Part shown: positions 49,728 through 57,926 of the stretch, piece after piece
Layout of the letters: each line of letters begins with the position of its first letter
Position numbering within the stretch: the stretch's first letter is position 1
Assembly (NCBI GenBank): GCA_026954325.1
Contig: JAIXKK010000157.1
Location: forward strand, 1-64,000
Direction of reading: 5' to 3'
From: Bryobacterales bacterium
GTDB taxonomy: Bacteria > Acidobacteriota > Terriglobia > Bryobacterales > Bryobacteraceae
Length of the DNA stretch: 64,000 nucleotides
Translations under genes and position numbers: made by a program
The notes under the pieces: model-generated
What the model was told of the DNA's origin: nothing
What the model saw: the letters and a program-made list of their open reading frames with translations, nothing else
Databases searched by the model: none

Positions 49728-50906
49728 TCAAAACGTCACGGTCTCGCGAGGCGCGCCTCTCAACCGCGGGTCGTTCAAGGGGACCAGCGGCCGGGCGCGC
49801 AGTTGCCAGAAGAGCGCCGCCAACCACAGGCCGCCAATAGCGACCGGCAGGAGCAGATCCGTATAGTGCACTTCCAGCCGTTGCTGGTAGAAGCCGGGCT
49901 CGACGACCCAAAACACGTCAACAAAGCGCACAATCAGCATGAAGGCGCACAGCTTCAGCAGCAGGCCGGCGCGGCGTTTCATGTCCCGCTGCATCATCAG
50001 GACAAACGGCAGACAAAAATGAAAGACGATGAGAAAGACCGCAATCGCATTCCAGCCTTTCGCGAGCCGGCGCAAATACCAGGGGATCTCTTCCGGCAGG
50101 TTACCCGCCCAGATGATGATGAACTGCGAGAAGGACAGGTAGGCCCACATGATGGTGAACGCGAACATCAAATTGCCGAGGTCGTGGAGGTGCTGCTCAG
50201 TCACATGGTCGCGCAGCGGCGCGTACCTGGAGAGCAGAATCAGCAGCGCAATAATGAGCGCGAACGCCTCCAGAACCTGTCCCATCAGAAACATGGCGCC
50301 ATAGACGGTGGAGAACCAGTGGGGTTCGATGGACATGATCCAGTCAAAAAAGGCGAATGTCGCGGTAACCACGAATACCACCAGGCCGGGCGCGCTGAGC
50401 GCGCGCATGCGGCCCATCAGCGCGTCATCGCCGGTGCGGTCCTGATCGAGGGACCACTTGCTCAGCAGGTACGCGTAGAGCGTCCACACCGCGAAGTAAA
50501 ACACGGCGCGCGCGATGAAGAATGGGACGTTGAGGTAGGCGGCTTTGCTCTGAATATTCGCATCATGCACGGCCTCCGGTCCGGCCCACACGTACAGCGT
50601 CGCGATGCCCGCCAGGACGGGAATCAGCAGGAGCGCCATGATGGGAATGGTGCGGGCGCCGGCTTCGCAGAAACGGCGGATAACCATGCCCCACTTGCCG
50701 CCCACGGTGTGATGCATCAGCAGGATTCCGAGACAGCCGAGGGGCATTCCCGCCCAGAACAGATAGGCGAACAGATATGAGCGCAGGAATTCCGCGCGGT
50801 TCGCCTGGAAGGCGGCGAGCGCGCCCAAAGTACCGGCGATGCCGATGACCAGGCTCCACCGCTGCCATAAGGCGATCTTGTCCATCGCGGGATCGGGGTT
50901 GGTCAT
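49728..50906 (-). CDS. actF: Alternative complex III subunit ActF (NrfD-like quinol-binding membrane protein)
   Basis: 392 residues from ATG 50906 (AAGGAGG 7 bases upstream), overlapping the actE stop as ATGA. About ten hydrophobic helices are visible: FLRSYLFAYLFWAGMPLGCLGILLMHH, IPIMALLLIPVLAGIATLYVW, FFIARAVFYFAVWTLYAYLL, GLVVFVVTATFAFFDWIMSIEPHWFSTVYG, and MWAYLSFSQFIIIWAGNLPEEIPWY. The last two blocks are typical of ActF. With ActC it forms the quinol-oxidising membrane core of alternative complex III, replacing cytochrome bc1. Confidence 0.94.
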   Translation of the reverse strand: MTNPDPAMDKIALWQRWSLVIGIAGTLGALAAFQANRAEFLRSYLFAYLFWAGMPLGCLGILLMHHTVGGKWGMVIRRFCEAGARTIPIMALLLIPVLAGIATLYVWAGPEAVHDANIQSKAAYLNVPFFIARAVFYFAVWTLYAYLLSKWSLDQDRTGDDALMGRMRALSAPGLVVFVVTATFAFFDWIMSIEPHWFSTVYGAMFLMGQVLEAFALIIALLILLSRYAPLRDHVTEQHLHDLGNLMFAFTIMWAYLSFSQFIIIWAGNLPEEIPWYLRRLAKGWNAIAVFLIVFHFCLPFVLMMQRDMKRRAGLLLKLCAFMLIVRFVDVFWVVEPGFYQQRLEVHYTDLLLPVAIGGLWLAALFWQLRARPLVPLNDPRLRGAPRETVTF

Positions 50907-51511
50907 CGGGAAACCTCCTTCGCGGGCGGCGCGGGCGGCGGAGCTGCGGGCATGCTTTCGAGTTGTTGCCGTTCGGCGGGCGGCGCATCCGCGAGCTTCG
51001 CATTCTGGCTGAGCTGGAGGACGCGAATATACGCAGTGATACGCCACCGGTCATCAGGGGGGACGTTCAAAGCGTAACTGGGCATGGCGCCAAAGCCGTT
51101 CGTGATCACATCGAAGAAATGTCCGGCCGGCGCGCTACGTAGCTTGCCGGTGTTGTAGTTTGCCGCCTGGCGGAAGCCGCGCCGCACCACCATGCCGTTC
51201 CCATCTCCCACCCGGCCGTGGCACGGCGAGCAATAGATGTTGAACCGCTGCTGCCCTCGCAGGACGTCGGCGCGCGTAATGGGGAAAGGAAAGTCCTCGA
51301 CATCATTGCCGCCGGTTTTTCCCGTATAGCGAGCCTTGTCGATACGCAGTTCGCCGCGCGCCACGGTTCCTTCGGGGGCCGGACGCGCGGAACGCCCGTC
51401 GCCGAAGAAATCGGTCCCGGCCAGCGGCTTGTAGCGCGGCTGGTTATGCATGTCCTGGCGGCATGCGGCAAGCGGCAGAATGAGCAACAGAAGCGCGATT
51501 CTAGGCTTCAA
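50903..51511 (-). CDS. actE: Alternative complex III subunit ActE (monoheme cytochrome c lipoprotein)
   Basis: 202 residues from a TTG at 51511 (GGAGG 9 bases upstream), overlapping actD by 11 bases. A lipoprotein signal with lipobox LAAC at residues 14-17 anchors it. The single heme motif CSPCH is at about 94-98, with the distal Met in GAMPSYALNVPPDDRW. ActE carries electrons from the Fe-S/heme part of ACIII towards the oxidase. The C-terminus is a Pro/Ala-rich tail. Confidence 0.92.
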   Translation of the reverse strand: MKPRIALLLLILPLAACRQDMHNQPRYKPLAGTDFFGDGRSARPAPEGTVARGELRIDKARYTGKTGGNDVEDFPFPITRADVLRGQQRFNIYCSPCHGRVGDGNGMVVRRGFRQAANYNTGKLRSAPAGHFFDVITNGFGAMPSYALNVPPDDRWRITAYIRVLQLSQNAKLADAPPAERQQLESMPAAPPPAPPAKEVSR

Positions 51512-52052
51512 CTTCCATCACCTCCAGAGGCTTCTGCTGCTCGAGGAACCGGCGCGTGGCGGCCAGGTCGAACTTCGGATCGGTTGCTTCGATGCAGAGA
51601 AAGAACTGATCCCGCGAGGCGCGCTCGAACTGCGGGACGTTGAAGACAGGGTGGTAGGGCTGCGGCAGTCCGTTCAGGCCAAGCATGGCGACAACAGCCG
51701 TCAGCGACGCGATCAGCACCATGCACTCGAAGGTGATAGGGATGTACGCGGGCCAGCTATTGAGGGGCCGTCCGTCGACAATGTGAGGATAGGCGATGAC
51801 CGAGATCCACCACATGAGGCCGAATCCTCCGGCCGCTCCCAGCAGTCCGCCGGCGAAAACGATCCTCGGCACGCTATTGCCGCGGAAGCCCACTGCTTCG
51901 GCCAGCCCCTCCACGGGCATGGGGGCGTAGGCATCCATGTCGCGGTAGCCTTCCGCATGCGCCTCCCGCGCTGCATCGAGCAACGGTTCAGGGCGGTCAA
52001 AGGAAGCCATGAGCCCGTAAAGGCCGCTTTGTCCTTCGTACTCAATCTCCAT
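51501..52052 (-). CDS. actD: Alternative complex III subunit ActD (DUF3341)
   Basis: 183 residues. The family pattern is present: LYGLMASFDRPEPLLDAAREAHAEGYRDMDAYAPMPVEGL, then two helices (IVFAGGLLGAAGGFGLMWWISV and FECMVLIASLTAVVAMLGLNGLP) and PQPYHPVFNVPQFERASRDQFFLCIEATDPKFD. DUF3341 proteins are structural membrane subunits of ACIII. It overlaps actC by 11 bases and actE by 11 bases. Confidence 0.94.
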   Translation of the reverse strand: MEIEYEGQSGLYGLMASFDRPEPLLDAAREAHAEGYRDMDAYAPMPVEGLAEAVGFRGNSVPRIVFAGGLLGAAGGFGLMWWISVIAYPHIVDGRPLNSWPAYIPITFECMVLIASLTAVVAMLGLNGLPQPYHPVFNVPQFERASRDQFFLCIEATDPKFDLAATRRFLEQQKPLEVMEVEA

Positions 52053-53460
52053 GGGCAGGACTCGGTTCCTCGGGGTGGACTAAGTGATGCACCACCTCGC
52101 GCATTTCGAAAATAGAGATCGCGGGCAATCCGCGTATGAAGAGAAACATCAGGCTAAGGAAGACGCCGATGGTTCCGAAGTAAGTGGCCCAATCCCATAC
52201 GCTGGGATAGTAACGGTTCCAACTCGACGGCAGAAAATCGCGCTCCAGGCTGGTGACGACAATCACGAAGCGCTCAAGCCACATGCCCACATTCACGACC
52301 AGGGAAATAGCGAAGACCGCCCGGACGTTCATGCGCACGCGGTGCGACCAGAGAGCCTGGGGGATGAGAATATTGCAGAGGATCAGGAGGACGAAGGTCC
52401 ACCAATAGTGGCCGAGCCAGGCGCGGTTCATGTACATGAAGCGCTCATATTGATTCCCGCTGTACCAGGCGATGAAGGCTTCCATGCCGTAGCCATAGGC
52501 AACGATCAGACCCGTGCCCAGCATCACCTTGGCCATGCACTCGATGTGGCGCATGGTAATGAGGTCTTCCAGGTGATACCAGCGGCGCACGGGGATGGCG
52601 AGTGAAAGCACCATGGCGAATCCCGAGTAAATGGCTCCGGCAACGAAGTAAGGCGGAAAGATCGTCGTGTGCCAGCCGGGCAGGATGGCAATCGCGAAGT
52701 CAAAGCTCACCACGGAGTGCACGGAGACGACGAGCGGCGTGGAGAGCCCGGCCAACAGGAGATACGCTTTCTGGTAGCGCGACCAGTGACGCGCTGATCC
52801 GCGCCATCCCATTGCCAGCAGACCGTAGATAGTGCGCGCCACCGGGCCTCTCGCCTTGTCGCGCATGGTGGCGAGATCGGGAATCAGACCCGTGAACCAG
52901 AACAGGAGCGAGACCGTTGCATAGGTGGACACGGCGAACACATCCCAGATGAGCGGACTGCGCGGCTGGGGCCAGAGCCACATGGTGCTGGGATAAGGCA
53001 GCAGCCAGTAGGCGAGCCATGGGCGGCCGAGGTGCAGAATGGGGAACATGGCTGCGCAAGCCACGGCGAACAGCGTCATGGCTTCAGAGAAGCGATTGAT
53101 GGAAGTGCGCCAGTCCTGCTTCAGAAGCAGGAGGATGGCCGATATGAGGGTTCCCGCGTGGCCGATGCCGATCCACCAGACGAAATTGACAATCGCGAAT
53201 CCCCATGCAATTGGTATGCGGATGCCCCAGATTCCCACACCGCGAATGAACAACCAGGTGATCGCCAGCAGGAATACATTGGCCAGCACGAAGCCGCACG
53301 CAAACCCGATGAACAGTTGGCGCGGCGTTTTCGTAAAAGGCATGAATACCACGCCGCCGATCTTGTCCGTGACGGTGCCGTAGTCGTGGCCGGGCCCCAG
53401 GACCTTCGCCGGACCGGGGTCGATGCCGGCTGCGGTTGTGGTTGGTTGCTCAATATCCAA
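52042..53460 (-). CDS. actC: Alternative complex III subunit ActC (NrfD-like membrane protein)
   Basis: 472 residues from a TTG at 53460, 3 bases after the actB stop. About ten transmembrane helices; characteristic blocks include WGFAIVNFVWWIGIGHAGTLISAILLLLKQDWRTSINRFSEAMT, FPILHLGRPWLAYWLLPYPS, LVVSVHSVVSFDFAIAILPGWHTTIFPPYFVAGAIYSG and NVGMWLERFVIVVTSLERDFLPSSW. NrfD/PsrC-type proteins bind and oxidise quinol, passing electrons to the ActB Fe-S clusters. The start has only a weak GGGTGA upstream. Confidence 0.95.
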   Translation of the reverse strand: MDIEQPTTTAAGIDPGPAKVLGPGHDYGTVTDKIGGVVFMPFTKTPRQLFIGFACGFVLANVFLLAITWLFIRGVGIWGIRIPIAWGFAIVNFVWWIGIGHAGTLISAILLLLKQDWRTSINRFSEAMTLFAVACAAMFPILHLGRPWLAYWLLPYPSTMWLWPQPRSPLIWDVFAVSTYATVSLLFWFTGLIPDLATMRDKARGPVARTIYGLLAMGWRGSARHWSRYQKAYLLLAGLSTPLVVSVHSVVSFDFAIAILPGWHTTIFPPYFVAGAIYSGFAMVLSLAIPVRRWYHLEDLITMRHIECMAKVMLGTGLIVAYGYGMEAFIAWYSGNQYERFMYMNRAWLGHYWWTFVLLILCNILIPQALWSHRVRMNVRAVFAISLVVNVGMWLERFVIVVTSLERDFLPSSWNRYYPSVWDWATYFGTIGVFLSLMFLFIRGLPAISIFEMREVVHHLVHPEEPSPAHGD

Positions 53461-53463
53461 GGC

Positions 53464-56421
53464 TCACCCTTTCTCCAAGTCCGGATTCGGATTGCGCAAA
53501 CGGGCCAGGTAAGTGGTGCGCGGGCGGGTGTTGAGTTCTTCGAGCAGCGCGTACTTGCGTTTTTGGCCGGCCCGCCGCGTCAGTTCGCTCTTGGGATCGT
53601 TGAGATCGCCAAACACGATGGCCTGCGCCGGGCAAGCCTGCTGGCAGGCGGTGAGGATTTCTCCGTCCCTCACCTGGCGGTCCTGCTTTTCGGCCTCGAT
53701 CTTGGCCCGGCTGATACGCTGAATGCAGTAACTGCATTTCTCCATCACGCCGCGGCTGCGCACGGTCACATCGGGATTGCGCACGCCATAGAGGCTTCGT
53801 GTATTCCAATCGGAGTAAAGATAGAAATTGAACCTGCGTACCTTATAGGGACAGTTATTCGAACAATACCGCGTGCCCACGCAGCGGTTGTAGACCATTT
53901 CATTCAGGCCTTCCGCGCTATGCACGGTGGCGGCCACCGGACACACCAGTTCGCAGTGCGCATACTCACAGTGCATGCACGGCACGGGCTGGTAGTAGAT
54001 TTCTGGGTCGTCCAGGGGGCCCGAGAAGTAGCGGTCCACGCGAATCCAGTTCATGTGGCGCCCCTTCGCCACCTCCTCTTTCCCCACAATGGCGATATTG
54101 TTCTCCGCCTGGCACGCCACCATGCACGCCTCGCAGCCGGTGCACGCCGTGAGATCGATGGACATGCCCCACTTGTAGCCGCGGTACTCCAGGATCGGGA
54201 ACAGCGTGGTCTGCTCTTCGACACGCTTCTCTTCCGGCCGCGCGAACCCGGGATCCTTGTGATACTCGCCGAAGGTGGCCACACGGAAGGGATCTCGCTC
54301 CTCCATGGTTTGGGCAATCTGGCGGGTGGCAAATGAATAGCCGCCCGATACGCGGGAAACCGCGACACCCGGGGAATGCCACGGAGCGCTGCCCGTCCGC
54401 AGCGCGTAGGCGTTGAATCCGATGCGATTGGCGACGCGGCCCGCGCGTGTCCGGCCGTATCCGAAATGGATGGTGATGGAATCATCCGCCTGTCCGGCCT
54501 GCACCCACACCGGTCCTTTTACGGACCGTCCGTCCAGCGTGAGTTGCACAGTGTCCCCGGTGTTGGCCTGGAGACTCTGCGCGGTCTTGGGCGACATCCA
54601 CACCGCGTTATCCCAGGTCATGGTGTTCTGTTGCTTGGGAAGTTCCTGAAGCCAGGAGTTGTTGGAAAACGCGCCATCTCCGATTGTGGGGTCGGGACGG
54701 AAGACGACTTCCAGGCCCCGTGCCGGTGCCGGCGAGGGAGCGGGGATCTTCGCCGCGGGCGGTGTCTTCTCCGGGAATGCGGTGCCCGCGATCACGCCGT
54801 CGTGCAGGGAAATCCGCCAGTAGTCATCGAAATCCGGCGTGCCGCGCCGCGCCCGCCAGTAGCCGCTGACAGTATCGTGCGAGGACCGGTCGCCGTGATT
54901 CAGCAGCACGTTCATGACGTCATGGAACGTCTTGCCGCCGTAGATTGGCTCGATCAGTGGTTGGATGATGGAGACCGTGCCGTCCCATGCGCGCGCATCG
55001 CTCCAGGATTCGAGGTAGTGGGCCTCCGGCACATGCCACTGGCACCATGCCGCGGTCTCGTTACTGTACAGGCCCGCGTGGAAGCGCGTCTTCACTTTCT
55101 GCATCGCGCCGAGAAATCCAAGGTCGGCGGGCGCATCGTAGACCGGGTTGCCCCCCAGGATGAGCAGGGCGCTCACGGCGCCGCTGCGCATGTCCTGGAC
55201 CAACTCCGTCAGGGACGCCAATTGATCGGCCGGATTCGCCTCCACACGATCGGTGTAGGTCACGGTCTTGCCCGCGTTGCCCAGCACCTGATTCATGGCA
55301 TGAGCAATGGCGTGCACACGCGGCGGCTGGAAAGCGCCGGCAATCACCATGCCCGCGCCGCGGTGGGAGTCGAGATCCTTGGCGATCGCGGCCACGCTGC
55401 TCACGGGATGGGCGCCGCCTGGCGCGTCCATCTTCAGTTCGCGCGCCAGGGCCGCGGCAAAGGCTTCCACCTCGCCCGCGCGCATACGGAAGCGGTGTTC
55501 CGCCATGCCGCCGGTAATCGAGGGCGTGCTCTCGGCCACGTACAACCGGGGCGCTTCCGCCGTGCCGCTCTCGGCTGCCTTACGGCGACTGGTGGAATAG
55601 TCGCGCATGTAGCGCAGACTACCCGGCGTCGTCCAATAGAGAAAATCCGCGTCAAGGGAGACGATCCGGCTTGCGCGGTCGAAGTGGTAGAGCGTGTTTA
55701 GCGGCGCGCCGAAGGCGGCCACCGAACCCCTATATTCCGCCAGTGCGCCGCAGGGCTCCCACTGGTGCCATCTGGCTTCCGGAAACGCGGTGAGGAATTC
55801 CTGAATCTGCGCCGCCAGTGTTGGAGAGGTGACCGTACCCGAGAGAATGCGGAAGCCCGCGCCTTTCTTCAGGCCCGCCTCCTCCCGCGCGCTCGCCAGG
55901 GCCGTGATCATCGAACCCCAGACGCTGATTCCGCCGTCATGCGTCACCGTTTGGGAACGGTCGGGGTCATAGAGCGTCAGCACGCTGGCCTGCATGTCTA
56001 TATCGGTGGCGCCGAGACTCTCGGGATGGTCCGGATTGCCCTCGACCTTGGTGGGCCTTCCCAGGTGGCTCTCCACCAGCACGCCCTTGGCGATACCCGC
56101 GCGGCAAAAGGCCGAGGCATAGAACATGGCCTTACCCGGTACGTACTCCTCGGGTTGCCGCACGTAGGGCACAATTACTTCCTTGGGCTGTTTTGTACAG
56201 GCTGAGGCGCCGGCGAAGGCCAGCGATGCTCCCATCAGAGTGAGGAACCGGCGGCGGGACGAAGGACTGTTCCAATCGGGAGTACGGTTGGGGAATTCAT
56301 CCTCGACGAAGGCACGGAATTCGGGCGTATCCGCTACTTCCTCAAAACCGCGCCAATACCGCGTCCCCGATCCTTCCGTCAACCTGCGCCGTAACTCGTC
56401 AAAATTGATAGTGGTTCCCAT
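53464..56421 (-). CDS. actB: Alternative complex III subunit ActB (molybdopterin-like and iron-sulfur fusion)
   Basis: 985 residues. A Tat motif SSRRRFLTLMGAS lies at about 54-66. Residues about 90-730 resemble a molybdopterin oxidoreductase (TVTHDGGISVWG, ILGGNPVYDAP, RIGFNAYALRTG), but no N-terminal [4Fe-4S] cysteine cluster or cofactor ligand is seen, as in known ActB. The C-terminal part has ferredoxin-like cysteine groups: CTGCEACMVACQAEN, CMHCEYAHCELVCPV, CVGTRYCSNNCPYK, CSYCIQ and CQQACP, fitting one [3Fe-4S] and three [4Fe-4S] clusters. These accept electrons from ActC and pass them to the ActA hemes. It starts only 3 bases after the actA end. Confidence 0.96.
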   Translation of the reverse strand: MGTTINFDELRRRLTEGSGTRYWRGFEEVADTPEFRAFVEDEFPNRTPDWNSPSSRRRFLTLMGASLAFAGASACTKQPKEVIVPYVRQPEEYVPGKAMFYASAFCRAGIAKGVLVESHLGRPTKVEGNPDHPESLGATDIDMQASVLTLYDPDRSQTVTHDGGISVWGSMITALASAREEAGLKKGAGFRILSGTVTSPTLAAQIQEFLTAFPEARWHQWEPCGALAEYRGSVAAFGAPLNTLYHFDRASRIVSLDADFLYWTTPGSLRYMRDYSTSRRKAAESGTAEAPRLYVAESTPSITGGMAEHRFRMRAGEVEAFAAALARELKMDAPGGAHPVSSVAAIAKDLDSHRGAGMVIAGAFQPPRVHAIAHAMNQVLGNAGKTVTYTDRVEANPADQLASLTELVQDMRSGAVSALLILGGNPVYDAPADLGFLGAMQKVKTRFHAGLYSNETAAWCQWHVPEAHYLESWSDARAWDGTVSIIQPLIEPIYGGKTFHDVMNVLLNHGDRSSHDTVSGYWRARRGTPDFDDYWRISLHDGVIAGTAFPEKTPPAAKIPAPSPAPARGLEVVFRPDPTIGDGAFSNNSWLQELPKQQNTMTWDNAVWMSPKTAQSLQANTGDTVQLTLDGRSVKGPVWVQAGQADDSITIHFGYGRTRAGRVANRIGFNAYALRTGSAPWHSPGVAVSRVSGGYSFATRQIAQTMEERDPFRVATFGEYHKDPGFARPEEKRVEEQTTLFPILEYRGYKWGMSIDLTACTGCEACMVACQAENNIAIVGKEEVAKGRHMNWIRVDRYFSGPLDDPEIYYQPVPCMHCEYAHCELVCPVAATVHSAEGLNEMVYNRCVGTRYCSNNCPYKVRRFNFYLYSDWNTRSLYGVRNPDVTVRSRGVMEKCSYCIQRISRAKIEAEKQDRQVRDGEILTACQQACPAQAIVFGDLNDPKSELTRRAGQKRKYALLEELNTRPRTTYLARLRNPNPDLEKG

Positions 56422-56424
56422 GAT

Positions 56425-56739
56425 TTACCGGTGGCACGTCACGCAATCAGTGAGGCTCTGAACTTTGTATTCAGCCATCAGGCGGCGGCCTAACTCCATC
56501 TGGTTGCCTGGAGCCTTGTATGTCATATTGAATACTTCCTCCCTTGGCCGAACATACTTTGCCGGGTTGCGATGGCATTCCACGCACCACTGCATGTAAA
56601 GCGTGTTGACCTTGTAGGTGAGCGGCATCAGATCCACGCGTCCGTGACAGGTGGAGCACCCGATTCCCTTGTAGACATGGATGCTGTGATCGAAATAGAC
56701 GAAATCCGGCAAGTCATACACACGCGTCCATGAAGAGAT
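56425..56739 (-). CDS. actA: Alternative complex III subunit ActA, C-terminal part (after frameshift)
   Basis: From SSWTRVYDLPDFVYFDHSIHV this frame continues the pentaheme cytochrome c begun one frame away. It has three CxxCH heme motifs: CSTCH, CVECH and CVTCH at the end, plus the expected QWCVECHRNP segment. An open frame runs further upstream to 56880 but overlaps the N-terminal part. The joined ActA has five hemes and would be about 215 residues, normal for the family. The stop is 3 bases before actB. Confidence 0.82.
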   Translation of the reverse strand: MSSWTRVYDLPDFVYFDHSIHVYKGIGCSTCHGRVDLMPLTYKVNTLYMQWCVECHRNPAKYVRPREEVFNMTYKAPGNQMELGRRLMAEYKVQSLTDCVTCHR

Positions 56740-57074
56740 TGCCCGGTGCGGTAACTGGCTCGAACCGGTTCCAGTATCTCGGCGTTGGTCCAGATTTGCG
56801 AATGGCAGTTCATGCAGGTCGCGGTGGGCGGTAATCCGGCGAAAGGGGAAACCTCGACGGAGGTGTGGCAGTAACGGCAATCGATACCATCGTCAGTGAC
56901 GTGGTGCTTATGGCTGAAGGGAACGGGTTGCTGGCGCGCGACACCGACATCGGTGATGTACGAGCCCTGATCGATCCTGTAGGAGGCCCACAGCAGCCCG
57001 CCGATTCCGAGCAATACGGCGGCGATAGTGATGTTTGCCAGGCTGTTAGCGCTACGATGGAAGATCTGTGCCAA
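56628..57074 (-). CDS. actA: Alternative complex III subunit ActA, N-terminal part (frameshifted)
   Basis: Starts at TTG 57074: MAQIFHRSANSLANITIA is the standard ActA N-terminus, and no upstream in-frame ATG or GTG exists before a stop. A transmembrane helix (ITIAAVLLGIGGLLWASY, about 15-32) is followed by FSHKHHVTDDGIDCRYCHTSVE and TATCMNCHSQIW, the first two of five heme motifs. After ASYRTGQSL the frame becomes unrelated and stops at 56628; the proper continuation lies in the -1 frame from about 56736. A single missing base near 56731-56740 explains it. First gene of the ACIII-oxidase operon. Confidence 0.85.
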   Translation of the reverse strand: MAQIFHRSANSLANITIAAVLLGIGGLLWASYRIDQGSYITDVGVARQQPVPFSHKHHVTDDGIDCRYCHTSVEVSPFAGLPPTATCMNCHSQIWTNAEILEPVRASYRTGQSLHGRVCMTCRISSISITASMSTRESGAPPVTDAWI

Positions 57075-57094
57075 TTCGTGATCCCAGGTCTTTT

Positions 57095-57128
57095 TGATTG
57101 TAAAATTCAGCGCATAAGGAAAAGATAA
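57095..57128 (-). promoter_or_regulatory. Possible promoter of the actA-coxD operon
   Basis: The minus strand has TACAAT at 57102-57097, about 22 bases upstream of the actA TTG, in an AT-rich patch; the -35 position shows no good TTGACA match. The spacing would give a leader of about 15 bases. Supporting context is only its position ahead of the first gene of a long operon. Confidence 0.3.
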
Positions 57129-57210
57129 AGCGCGCGTTATAGCTTTCTTAATGCAGTTCGTTGAATCATGTTCTTCCGGCCGATCATCATCAGGGTAGAG
57201 GAGTTACGAA

Positions 57211-57462
57211 ATGGTAGACCGGCTGGAATACTCTCTTTTCACTCTTGATGAAATGGCGAGCCTGCTCGACCATTCGCCATTCTCGGCCGGGACGGCGAGC
57301 GCGCTCGAACACGTCCAGAGCGCCCGCATTTCCCTGTTGGGGGGAATGCCTCTGGAATTCATGTTGAACCTGAGGATGTTGAGTGAAGCGGTTGAGAGGA
57401 TCCCCGATGCGAGTACCCGTCAGTCCGCCGTCCACATCCTCGGCCGGCTTCCCCGCGAGTAA
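57211..57462 (+). CDS. Small hypothetical protein, 83 aa
   Basis: Not recognised. GAGGAG 8 bases before the ATG gives a good ribosome site. The sequence is mostly helical and acidic (LFTLDEMASLLDHSPFS, ARISLLGGMPLEFMLNLRMLSEAVERIPDASTRQS), with no signal peptide or membrane segment. It lies between the divergent actA promoter and the convergent lone receiver gene, ending 1 base before that gene's stop. Function unknown. Confidence 0.6.
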   Translation: MVDRLEYSLFTLDEMASLLDHSPFSAGTASALEHVQSARISLLGGMPLEFMLNLRMLSEAVERIPDASTRQSAVHILGRLPRE

Positions 57463-57463
57463 C

Positions 57464-57889
57464 TCAATCGCCCGCTGTTCCGCCGCGCTTGTGAAGAACG
57501 GTCTCGATGTTTGCCAGCAGCACCTCCATGCTGAAAGGCTTGGTCAGGCACAGATCGGCGCCGGCTTGGAGGGCCTCCGAGTTGTCATGCTCCCATCCAC
57601 GGAGCGAGATGACAATAATTGCCAGCGCTTCGAAGTCCCGGCGCATCGCCTTGCACGCTTGAATCCCCCCTATTCCCGGCATGTTCAAATCCAGCAGCAC
57701 AACGTCGGCCGGCGCCTCTCGCATGGCCAGCAGAGCTTCCTCGCCGCTGGTTGCTTGCCGGGTTTCGTGGCCGGCCAGATGCAAGGCGATCTGGACAGCC
57801 TTACGGAATCGCGGCTCGTCATCAACTATAAGGATTGCAGCCAACAGCGTACCCCGCGCCAGGTGCGGACTGGCTTCGCAACGATTCAC
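57464..57889 (-). CDS. Single-domain response regulator (receiver)
   Basis: 141 residues from a GTG at 57889; a TTG at 57844 (giving LAAILIVDDEP) is an equally plausible start. Receiver features: acidic pair in ILIVDDEP (about 22-24), phosphoacceptor Asp at about 67 in VVLLDLNMPG, a Ser in VISLRG and Lys in LTKPFSMEVL. No output domain follows, so it likely relays phosphate or controls through protein contact. It lies 37 bases downstream of the KdpE-like regulator, and so probably in the same operon as the sensor kinase. Confidence 0.85.
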   Translation of the reverse strand: MNRCEASPHLARGTLLAAILIVDDEPRFRKAVQIALHLAGHETRQATSGEEALLAMREAPADVVLLDLNMPGIGGIQACKAMRRDFEALAIIVISLRGWEHDNSEALQAGADLCLTKPFSMEVLLANIETVLHKRGGTAGD

Positions 57890-57926
57890 TATAATGAGCC
57901 GGCGTTAAGAAATGATAAAGATCGTA

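Noticed and set aside
54376..55701. Plus-strand frame inside actB
   Set aside because: Antisense to ActB, which has clear Fe-S motifs; Arg/Gly/Val-biased translation without domains.
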